From positions 19,182,309-19,246,308 of the forward strand of contig CM057228.1 in the NCBI GenBank assembly GCA_029891385.1: 64,000 nucleotides of DNA, read 5' to 3'. This DNA comes from Erythroxylum novogranatense (lineage: Eukaryota; Streptophyta; Magnoliopsida; Malpighiales; Erythroxylaceae). How positions within the stretch are numbered: the stretch's first letter is position 1; each line of letters opens with the position of its first letter. The position numbers and the translations under genes are program-made. The notes beneath the pieces are model-generated. The model ran no database searches. It was not told the DNA's origin and saw nothing but the letters and a program-made list of their open reading frames with translations. Below, piece by piece: positions 37,306-49,000 of the stretch.

Positions 37306-40300
37306 TGTTGGATCCCGTTTTCGGAACCCAACTAATCATACAGATTTCCTCGTACGCATACATGATTCCTTATGAACTCTTATCACCCGTTACCGGATAT
37401 CCAATCTCTAATCCGAAAATCCGGATATAAATTTTTTTTTTCTCTTATTCATCTTAACTCCATTTTCATGATTCAGGTCTTAACCGGAAAACGAAACGAA
37501 GAACAAAACAAAAGTAAACCGAACGGAACGGAAGACAAGCATACGGAAACGAAGAAACATACTGAAAACAAATTATGACGCACATGAAAATCAAAGACTA
37601 AAGAATTGAATCCGAAGCAAATTACAAAGTAAATCGAAGGCTCGAAATCGAAAGCAAAACAGATTAAAACGAATCGAATCGGATAACAAAGTGTGGAAAC
37701 AAACGAAAACGGAAGCCAAAGCAACTCGAACCGAAAGGTATAAGGTGAAAGAAAATAAAACAAAAGGGGAAACAAAAGCACATCGGTTTGAAAGGCATAA
37801 GGCGGAAGCAAAGCGAACATCTCAAGCATAATTTAAGTAGGGCAAAACAACCAGACAAACGTGAGGGCTGATTCCGACAAAATTCAATTAAGATAACAAT
37901 TAGACATTTTTGCAAGGAAAGGTAGGAAACTTGATGAAAAATCACTGGTTCGCATTTCGGGTAAATCGGAGGCCAAATGAGAGAGTTATAAGAGAAAATG
38001 TAAAATGACCAAAGGAATAGTATTTGACCATATGAATAGTAACCGGCCAATTTCCGACCCTTATATCTTTTTACTCTGATTTCCGATTAGGACGCACCAT
38101 ATCTCATTTTAAAGATGTCAAGACCCTCTACAATTGTCATGAAGGACAGAAATTTCAATTCCCGCTCTAAAGCGGCGAAAAACCCATCCGAAGGTTCAGC
38201 CCAAAATTGCCCATGAATAGTAATTGGAAACCCAAATGCATAATGGGCAGCAAACTTAAAACGCTCATATCTTTTTCATCCTAAGTCGAAAACTAACCCA
38301 TTTTATACCGTTTTAAAGTTCTTAACTTGCTCTACAACTTTCCGAAGACCTCTTGTTCCAATTCAATCGTTTCGAGGTCTAAATTCTAAGCGGGTTACTG
38401 CCCAAATTTAAGAAAAATTGGACAGCACCTCCCTAAAATTGATCTAGCCAAAATCCTAATCTATCCATCCAAGCTCCAAACCCGCATAAAACCACTTCTA
38501 TCTTCCAACTCAATAGCACAGCCCAACTCCAACTTAAAGGGCCACATTGCAATCTTAAGAATTCTAATTGATTTCAAAACATACAACAATTTCACTCACT
38601 CTGTCTTTATATCCAAAATCACTATACAAGACACATATACATAAGAAAGCGATACAACATACATTGAAACTATCTAACCTTTATATTTACAAGGAATTAA
38701 ACCAAGACACAACATCAAAGGGCATTTAGCGGTTACATCAAAATCTTAAAGTACACATACAAAGTTTCTTCAAACATGACTCCTAAAACCAAAAGCATAG
38801 GAGTTGCCTCGGTTCCCCGATGCGAGACTCAGTTTCTTGTTTAAAACGTGTGGAGGAGATAGGGGATGAGCACGACGGCTCCGTGGGTAACAGTCTAATA
38901 ATTAAGCATAAGCTAATACATGCATCAATAATAATAATTTCAAGTCGATAACCATCAATTTCATTTTCTAACAATTAAAACAATTACAAAATCACCAAAT
39001 ATTAGATAACAGCACAAAAGCACATATCAGATGGTTTGAGTGATCCTAACAGGACGTACTACACATGTTCGACAAGCGACCATGTAGGCAGTGAAAGGGG
39101 AGTCCGATTTGAACTCCTATGCCACTAGCAGGCGGTAGTGAAGTTTATGACAAATCTTGACTTGTTAAGCAGAGGGATCACTACAAACCCACAAAATCAT
39201 ACATGATCATATTAAGCATTCTTCCTAAATCTCATATTCACATTCTTTCCATTCTTCATCAAGCTTTACCACGAATGGCCATTTCAACAAGATACGCTCA
39301 CATAAACATTTAATTCACATATTCAAAAATTTTGATCACTTAACAAACAATATTACTAATCTTTACACAATAGTGCATAGTACTGATTCAAATATCACAA
39401 ATAATCCTTTGTTCAAAATTCACAAATCATTGGAATATAGCCTAATACTTAATGATTAAAAGTTACCCACCTCTTATCCTTTGGCTTTGCAATTTGTCAA
39501 ATTTTTCTTTCCAATCTTCACTTGCCTTAAGAGACCTAATCAAAGCATAACAAGGTCTAATTACCAAAAAAAATCAAATGCTGAAATTTTGTTTTTCAAG
39601 AATGCGAGAACTTGACTTTAAACTTACTCAACTTTGCCTATTCATTACTAAACTATAACCATCATAACCTATCTCAATCTTATCAATTATTTTCAAGAAT
39701 CTCATGCCTTAAAGCCAACAACTCAAATCTGAAATTTTACGCTTTTGTTTCTAAAATCCTTCTTCTTTCCACTTTACTCTCCAAGAAACCTCTTACACCT
39801 TCCTTTCTAAGCAAGAAAGGCCAAAATCTAACAAAACACCATGAATGAATATAGAGACATGTGCTGGAAATTTTAAAAGCATGGAACAATTTGACTTTAA
39901 CTCTCCATAAGCTCATTTATACTTTAACTAAACTGTTCTCATCAAAACCCATCTAAATAATTAATAAAACTTTGAAAATCTCTAAGTTTAGAACTTTCCT
40001 CACGAAAATTCTGATTTCGTTACCTTCCAAAACTCCTCCTCTTTCTAGTTCTTTCATCAAATAACTCTTCAATCCACCATTTTGAAATAAGAAATGCAAA
40101 CTCTACCATAAAACCCTAATCAACACAATAAGGCGATGCTGAAATTTTAAACAAATGTCGAAACTTGACCTTCATCACTAACTCTTTCAACCACCATGTT
40201 AAGCAAAACCCTTACCAATAAACTCATAATTCCCAAAAAATTCACATGCTGAAATTTTAACAAAATGGACAAACCGCCATCGCCTAACCTAACCTCCCTT

Positions 40301-42508
40301 ATACTCTTTTAAGCTATAACAATCAAAACTCATCTTAAACCTAATCCAAATTTGCAAAAATCTCAACTCAAAACAAATACCTACACAAATCTGAATTTTC
40401 TCTTTTGTTTTAACATCCTTCTTCTTTTCTTTTCTAAGCCAATACTCTTCAAACCATCATATTAACCAAGAATAGAACAACCCAAGCAACAAAATCATGA
40501 ATTTACAAACATAACTTGTGCTGAAATTTTGTTTTTCAACCTTGGAAAACTTGAATTCAACTTACATACTTTCACCTATATTTTATCTAACCCATTATCA
40601 TCACAACCCTCATTAAAAACACAAATCCTACTAGAAAACCATGAATTTCCAAACATGACCAATGCTGGAATTTTCCAAAGACAAGGAAAACATGGGATTA
40701 TTTCATATAACTTTATCTACACCTTCCTAAAGCTATTCCAATTGAAACCCCCTTTAAAACCAATCCAAAGTTTCGAAAATTATCAACTTTAAGGCCATAC
40801 ATGCATGCTGAAATTTTCCACAATTGTCGAAACTTGATATTGAGCTCACCGAACCTTACCAAAACCTTTCTTGTGCCATTCTTTTGCTATATTAACTAAA
40901 ACCCCCTTCAAAACTAATTGAAATTTCGAAATTCCTAAGTCCTATGCTTGCTGAAATTTTTCAAACATTCATGCTCTTCTCTTTTTCCTTTCTTTCCTAC
41001 CCCAATACTCTTCAATCACCATATTAACCAAGAAAAGAAAAAAACCTAACAAAATACTAAGGAAAATTTCAAACCCTAACTCATCCAAATCTGAAATTTT
41101 AACCTTCATATAAACCTTCTTCTTTTTTATCAATCATCTTCTAATACCCATTTAAAACAAGAAAGGAAACATTCTAGCTACAAAATCACAAAATTTCAAA
41201 TCCTTACCTTTGGAAAGTGACCCACGAAATCTTCTCTCTTGACTCTAATGGTGGATAATCTCTTCCTTTAACCTTCTTCTTTGGAAATCCTTGAAACCCA
41301 CTTGAAAACCTCATGAAAGATAACCTTCTCCTCTCTTTTCTTTGGTATTTTCGTAACTCTCATCTTACAAGACTTAAGGAAAACTTGAAAACCTACCTCT
41401 TCTTCTCCTAGCTTGATGGCCGACCCTTCACCTTGCTCTCTCCTCTTTGATGGTTTGAAAATCCTCTCCCTTTGCTTGTAAAAATCGTGAACTTCTTCCT
41501 CTCTTCCACTTTCGAATGGTTCACCCAATAAAACCTAATTTTGCTTCTTTCTTATCTTTTCCCCTAAGCTAAAACGACAACACCTTATGCCTCCAACTCT
41601 TAAGATTTTCGTTTGCCTCATTCACTTTTCATTTCCTTTACAAATTTCCTTCCTTAACTACACTCCTAAGCATAATTTCGTGGGCCTCATTTACACTATT
41701 AAGCCCAAGCTTCCTTTTACTTTATCATCTAATTAATTTAAGTGTTAAGCCCACTTAAGCCCAAATCCATCTTTCCTCCTTCTAACTTTCACCAAGTTCA
41801 AACTTTCCTCCTTCTAACTTTCACCAAATTTTCATTTCCTCTTTCCCATTTGAAATTTTGTGGGCTCCCACTTAAAAGCCCACTTGCCTCCCTTCTTTTT
41901 CATTTACTTAACCATAACAACCCTAGCCCATATAATTGCTTCCCCATCATTTACAAATCATTCCAAAGGCTAAAAGCCCATTTTAATAAACCTAAAGCCT
42001 TATAACCATTTAAACAAAACCGAATTTATTCATAACAATATTTTAAGGCCTAATTTAATATTTCCTTATTCTTTGAAAATCTAATACCAAAATTAAAATT
42101 CTAATTTACCTCAAATTCTTACTTAAGCACTAAAATCTCAAATTCTAATTCTAAATTAGACTTCTCAATTCCATCAATTAAAGCAATCATCCTCTAACCT
42201 TCTTATTCATTGAATTAGAAAATCCATACAAGCTCTAATTCAATTTTAATCTCCATCACCTAAATTCATAGCAACCTCAATTTATATAATTCTTTTAATA
42301 TTAACAATATATCACAAAATAATAATTTCTCAACAATCAAAGTTCACTAAATCCTTTCATTAAATAATCATAACTTAAGCAATAAAATCCTCAATTTATT
42401 CCAATCAAATTACAATTATCAATCTAGACCTCAAAATAGTTTAATTATGCCTCAAAATAATTTAATCAAGCTTGTTGACTTGAAAAAAAAAAGAATCGGG
42501 GCCCAACA
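37306..42508 (-). repeat. 5' LTR of the giant-LTR element (right copy)
   Basis: 5203 bp. The identical short frames seen in both LTRs (for example 31010/39612, 31937/40529, 33161/41742) arise only because the LTRs are copies; they have no recognisable domain. Confidence 0.95.
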
Positions 42509-43029
42509 GTTATTGGTATTCATGATTAATCATGGATTATAAATTTCTTTATAGATGATATTGATTTGAAATGAAGTTGAGAATGAGGAGTAAATAAAGT
42601 AGAAAAGATGATCTTAATATGATTTGTGTTAAGGAAAGATTGTGAAACAAAATGGATGGTTGATCTGGAAAATGTTATAGAGTATGCTTCAATCTTTTAG
42701 CCAAATTTTTCTCTAGTTATCTAAACAAGATGATTCTTGACTTGGATTAAACTAGAAACATATGGATACATTTCTTATGAAGAAATCAAATTTAAATTCT
42801 GTCTTTAAGAATCTCAAAATTTGTCATGAAGTTGAGAACTGGGTGCAGTATATTGGATGAATATAAAAATTCATATTCTGTATTTGAGGAAAATTTGGAT
42901 TAATCTAGGCTGATTTAGGTAAATATGTCTTCTATAAAGTTGTAGGTCTTTTTTTAATCTTTCCAATGATATATAGTATGGAATTTTTGGACTTCTAGGT
43001 TGAAAGTTATGGTCCCTATAAGGGAAGAT

Positions 43030-43270
43030 GTATCTTCTGTCTTTACACTTATTCTATATTTTGCTTCTTCTATGATGATGTCATATGGTATGTGATGACA
43101 TCATATAGTCTATGTTTTGCTTCTTCTGCTATTTATTTCTTTTATGTTTTGCTTCTTTTGTTTTTTGCTTCTTCTGTGATGATGTCACATGGTCTGTGAT
43201 GACGTCATATCTTCTATGTTTTGCTTCTTCTGCTTTTTGTTTCTTCTGCTTTTTCGTCTATACCTATGTT
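43030..43270. repeat. Hypervariable cassette of LTR B2
   Basis: Low-complexity sequence built from TTTTGCTTCTTCTG and GATGATGTCA words. It replaces the CG-rich cassettes found at the same place in A1, A3 and A4. A TGACGTCA palindrome lies at 43200-43207. Confidence 0.7.
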
Positions 43271-45372
43271 CTAGTCCATTTTTTATCCTTAAGAAGATAA
43301 AATCTATCTTCAAGGTCTTCATTAAAGTTGTAAACTTTGAAGTCCTCTTTCAAACTATCTAAAGAACACCTAAATCAGATATCTATAGGGAAAGTTATAG
43401 CAATTTTCCCCATTCATCTGTCTTTTTCCATTCTTCTGCCTTTTCATTTGGTTTCGTCTGTACCTATCTTCTGATTCATTTCTAACCCTAAAGAAGATAG
43501 AATTTGTCTTCGAGGTTCTCATGAAAGTTGTAGATCTTGAAATCCAATTTCAAACTATCTAAAGAACACCTTAATCCAATATATGGAGGGAAAGTTATAG
43601 CAATTTTCCTCATTCATCTATCTTTTTCCATTAGTCTGCTTTTTCATTGGTTTTGTCTGTACCTATCTTCTGCTTCATTTTTTACCCTTCAAAAGATAGA
43701 ATAAATCTTTGAGATCTTCATAAAAGTTGTATATCTTGAATTCATTTTCTGAACCATCTAAACAACCCACAAATCCGATATCTTTAGGGAAAGTTATGGT
43801 AATTTTCCCGAGACAATTTTAATATGATTGAGGAACAAATCTTATTTGATTCTTTCGGCCATAATTTTGTTATCCGACCTAAATGAAGTGATTCTTGAAC
43901 CCTTAGATTCCTAAAACTTTTCTTTTTATGTCTCCATGAAAGGTTATAGCTTTTGCTGTTGTTTTGAAAAAGATGGATTGAATCAAAGTAAGGATATCGG
44001 TAGGAAGAGTGGGAATTGGATATTTTACTAAACATGCTTCAGTATTTTGAAAATATATGGATCTATAGGATTCCAAATGAGATGGTTCTTGTTTCAAAAT
44101 AAACTAGAGACATGGAGCTACAAATGGTATGAGAAGTTGAATTGTAATTCAGTCTCTAGGACTTTCAATTTCTGGATGGAAATTGGGTATAGTGTACTGT
44201 TTCAGTCTAACAACAGTCTGAAATGTTTGAACCCTAACTTTCAAACTTCTGAACCAAATGGATTGATTTTGGTTTCATTGGAAATTTAAGACAAGGAGAA
44301 CACTTTTCTAAAAGAAAGAGTTACGTTCGAATATTCAAGGATGCTTTTGGCAACACACTTAAGTATAAAAGACATAAGGATTTAAGGGAAGGGCAAGGTG
44401 AACTTTTATCAATCATTAAGGGTAAAATGAGAAGAAATAAGTGTTGTTTCCTTCCTTAAAAAGGGGAAAACGAAAATGGGAAACGAGGAAGTGAAATAGC
44501 AAACCAAAGAGAATGAGAGAAAGAAGAGAAAACAAGCTAGGGTTTAACTTTTCTTGATCTTCAAAAGAGATTTTGGAGTTGTTCAAGAAATGAAAAAGGA
44601 AGAGGAAGAGAAGAGCTTCCCTTTGAGCTAAAGATCCCTTCATTTGGTGAAGAATGAAAGTAAGATCATTTTAAATCTTTTAGATTTTTGGATTTTAGTT
44701 CATGGAGTTTAGAAAATGGGTTTAAGTATTCTAGAATCAATTTTAGTGATTGTGCTTAAGGAATTTTCAATTGAAAATCCTATTGAGTGGGATTTTTGTT
44801 ATTGTATAAAGGGATCAAAAGAGGCAAGAGGAACAAGAGAAGAGGCTTTTTGAGCAAGTCCATAATCAAGGAAATCAAGGTGGGTACATGTTTATAATAG
44901 AGTAAATAAGCAACTAATGTTTTTTTTAATTCAAAAAAGTTTAATGTTTCTAATTGCATCATAAGTGTTGCATTTATTGATATATGTTTGTTATATGATT
45001 TGTGTGATTATTTATAAAAAGTTATTTTTAAAATGATTCTTTGAAATGATGCATGATTACGAAACCATACTTTTGGAAATGGTTTTTAAGGTATAACAAA
45101 CATGTGAAAAACAAGTTTTCAAGAGAATGTGCCATTTTTTGCATCAAGTTTTCAAGATTTTGAAATCTATGTGTTATGTGAGTTTGTGGTAGTCCCTCAA
45201 AAATCGTCAAGTGCACGTTGACCCAAATATAGACTTCTCCCGCTTGTCCGCTAGTGGCATGGAGTTTCCTCAAGGACTCCCTTAAGAATTCACGACTACA
45301 TATGACCATTATATTAGAAATGAGTAGTGCGTCATGTTTTTGGACTTACCCAAACCATTTGATATGCTTATA

Positions 45373-45844
45373 TGTCGCACCCCCTTACCATAGGATATGT
45401 CTTTGGGACGCTTCAGAGGTCATTCGATACACACCTACGATAAGGGTGCGCTACTGAACAAACACTAACACTCACATGGCATCGAAAATCATAAAGCATT
45501 AATATGAAATCCACTAATTTTTGAAACCATAAATTTCTCATTTCATAACCTCAAAGCAGTAAATTACCCCACTCCCGACGAGACCCGAACCCGATATCTA
45601 TGGTGATATCCGAGCCCGTGACCCGCGAGGGTGGCGTACTAGAACATTCTTACCTTATTAAAAAAAATCGTATGACATTTTCTTTTTCTTTCAAAAACAT
45701 TAGAGGATTTCATATTAATGCTTTATGATTTTCGATGCCATGTGGAGTGTTAGTGTTTATTCGTAGCGCACCCTTATCGTAGGGTGTGTATCGGAATGAC
45801 CTACGGGCGTCCCAGTACATATCCTATGGTAAGGGGGTGCTACA
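45373..45844. mobile_element. Foldback element made of LTR ends
   Basis: A 472-bp insertion in B2 with termini TGTCGCACCCCCTTACC and GGTAAGGGGGTGCTACA and near-TSDs TTATA/TTATG. The left about 150 bp (45373-45523) and right about 150 bp (45695-45844) are near-perfect reverse complements. Each arm resembles the 3' end of A3 (36950-37017). The 170-bp centre contains a different type A terminus, in reverse (GACCCGAACCCGATATC, like A2/A4). A transcript would fold into a long hairpin. Confidence 0.82.
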
Positions 45845-46095
45845 TTATGTGCTCATGATAAGAGTGATACATACATAGTTTGTATAACCCAAACCATTAT
45901 GAGGTGTTACACGCTCATGTTATGTTAACAAGTTTGATGCATTCATGTTTTGCAACTTGTGAATTTTGGCTGAAAACCTAAGAAACATGTGTTTTAAGAA
46001 TCATATGAAAATTTTCTATGACAAGTGAACGTTTTCAATAGTTTTTGTTTATTTTTATATTATAAATTGTTACCCACGAGCTGTCAAGCTCACCC

Positions 46096-49000
46096 TGTAA
46101 CATCCCACCCCCTCCTCGAAGGGTAAAATAGTAAAGTTGGCATAGGATGAGATTGATAAGGAATAATTAAAACTGTTCAAGCATAATAGGATTGATACAA
46201 GATCAATCGTGTACATGGAATTACGGTAAATGCATTCATGACATTCCGGTGAATTGGGCCTAACGGTATTTTATTGTGATTAACGTGGTTATGGGATTTG
46301 AAAATTATTCGAAAGTCTTGTTAAGCGTTTTTTATTTTAAGGATTTTAGGAATTTTTCTGAATTTTCCGGAGAAAGTTCGGACCGCAAAATCGCCAGAAT
46401 CGCAGCCTAAACTTGTTTTGGAGTAGAAAGGGTGATTTTCGTGATTGAAAATTATTTAGAGTGCATTGTTACTGTTTTATAATTTTAGGAATTTCTTTAA
46501 TTCTCGAAAAATAATTGGGAAATTCCGGAAAGTCCTGATGGATAAAATCGCCAAGTGACAAACCGGTTGATTTTGGTAGCGAAAGTTCCTACCCAATGAT
46601 CTGTATTATTGGGTATATTATTTTGGGATGAAAGTAGGATCATTGGGAGTAATTGGAGTAGAATTTTGGATCTGGATTAAATAAGTTTAATTTGACTTTT
46701 CTTTGAATTTGAAACCAATGAGAATTTGCCATTGAAAAGGCAATATTAAATGCTCCTCCCAAAGGCTCTCGGACGTGTACATGTTTAAAGGAAGTAAGGA
46801 TGAGATTTTAAGGCTTTTGATTTATGTTCATCCGAAACTTACCTCTTCTTTAAGACCATCGAAATTTTTCTCCTTCTCTCATCTTCCTTGTAATTTCAAG
46901 CTCTTATCTCTTACTCTCAACAAAGCTAGAAGATGAGCTTTGTGTATACTTGAGAAGGGAAGGAGGTTGATACCTTGGTGTAGAAGTTACAAAGTGGTTG
47001 TTGAAGGTTTGAAGGAGGTTTTAATTTGGTAAGTATTCACTTAAGGTTTGATCTTTAAATGATGTTGCATATGGAATTAAATGTCATGATAGTATGTGGT
47101 AGTTAATAAAAGGATTTAAAGCATGTATAAGGTTCATGTAGACATTAAAGTGTTGATTATATGATTTAAAGTAATGGGTATAAAGCTAAGTGATGACTGA
47201 ATTGAAAGTAATGACATGGTTTGATTTTGAATTGAATGGGGATAAGTATTTGAGTCTTTGAATTGAGGAATTTAATGCTGTAAATTTTCAGTATAAACCC
47301 TAGTATATGTATGACTGGAGTGATATTTAATTTATATTTATTTTGATGTCTAGTGATGAGAAAAGGTATTGAAGTGATTGAACTAAGGTTAACCTTAAAT
47401 CTGGAAAGTTGGAATTATAAGTGATGTTACTGTTTTATTCATAATTTAATGTGTAGAAATGAAAATGAGGTAAGGTTAGTGGCCACTGAAACTTTGGGAT
47501 GTTGGCTTCAATTTAGTGTGAAATAGGTGTTGTTGAATACCAATGATAGAAGGGTGAAATTTTGCATGGAAAGTTACTGTTCCATTGCCTGTGAACAGTA
47601 ACCGCAACCATGACATCTGAGTTTTGTTGATTTTATGAATTAATTGAGATGGAATTAGGAGAATGGTCTTCATGGAAGTTGTAGCATATTTGATTATATT
47701 TCCATTGCTACTGATCTTGCTATTTTTGGAATTATATATTGGGAGATATGAATTGATTACTAATGACTGGTTTTGAGCATTTTGGATGAAACCTAGCTTA
47801 AGTGTGATTTTGTGAGTTTACTGATTGGAGGCAATTTTAACATTTTATGTGGACTGAATTGGTGTGAGTGAGCTTCTGAAAAGTTGTAGAGGAAAAGATT
47901 ACCTTGAAAATGACATATGGTTTGTAATTTTTAGAAGTCAGAATTGGGAGTTATGATTTTTCAAAAGTGAACCCTACATTAGGTTATGAGTGGCTGATCA
48001 TAACAGAAACTTCCATAACAATTTTGAAATTGTTAGAGAGCGAATTGGGTGTTGAGTGCTTCATGAAAAATGAAGTTTATGATGTTATCTTTACAAGGAT
48101 ATAAAGTTCTGATTTTATTGACTTATATACTGGAAGTTATGCTTTTTGTAAGGTTACTGCCCATATTGAAGAATTTCAGGGACAGTGACATTGAATGAAT
48201 TAATGGACTGGTTTAGAAATAGAATTTGATTTTGGATTGTTCATGAAAGTTGTAGAGGACATTGTGAACTTGTTGACCATATTTTTGTGGTAATTTATTA
48301 CTAAGGAATCAGTGAGTTATGAAATTGCAAATGTACTGCCCTGTGTTGAGGGAAATTGTGAAGGCAGAAGGTTTGATGGCTTATTTGACACCCTTAGGGT
48401 TGGAATTGATTTTATGGTCTTCTTGAGAGTTGTAGAGCTTTTCATAAGCTTTCCAATGAGGTATAGTGGGTATTTTCTGATTTATGTGCTAAAAGTTAGA
48501 GTAGTTGGAAATTAGGAATTGAAAGCTGGAAAAAAAGGGCAAGGTAGTAGGAGGGAACTCGAGGCTCATGAGGCGACGTCCGCCTCGGAGGCGAGGCAGC
48601 TAGCCGTCTCGAGGGCGACGCCGCCTCGCGAGGGCGAAAACAGATGGACTGGTCGCGAGGCGACGCCTCGCCTCATGATTTAAATGAGGCGATCCGCCTC
48701 GCATGAGGCGACGTCTCGCCCCATGAGGCAAAGCGCACGGACGATCGCTTTTTGATTATTTTTGTATTAAATGGTCCGTTTGTTCTTTTGTCAATTTCTT
48801 TCCCGTCCGACGTCCGATTGACCTGATTCCAGAGGCATCGGATTCGTTGAATATTTAATTTCATATTATGAGAAAACGGGAATTTTTAGACGGAAATTTG
48901 ACGTAGCCCCTATTGACGGAACATGTAACCACTGTTTTATTTAATTGGGGACCTATAGAGGTCCGAATTGCGCACCGTCAGCGCCTATGGATTTCTAATT

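Larger units (their letters stand above)
28726..42508 (-). mobile_element. Giant-LTR, noncoding (LARD-like) retrotransposon
   Basis: Two direct copies of a 5.2-kb LTR (28726-33926 and 37306-42508; TGTTGGATCCCG...GGGGCCCAACA on the plus strand) flank a short interior, with TSD GTTAT at 28721-28725 and 42509-42513. Beside the right copy lies the complement of TGGTATCAGAGCCC, the initiator-tRNA-Met PBS. Beside the left copy is a polypurine tract on the minus strand. The element therefore reads right to left. Once A3 and its TSD are subtracted the interior is only about 556 bp, with no gag or pol. It must rely on proteins supplied by a relative. The high similarity of the LTRs makes it one of the younger insertions. 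Confidence 0.93.

Noticed and set aside
31010..42005. Pairs of identical short frames (78, 87 and 87 codons) appearing twice 8.6 kb apart
   Set aside because: They lie in the two LTR copies of one element, have no domain and no coding signal, and are identical only because the LTRs are.
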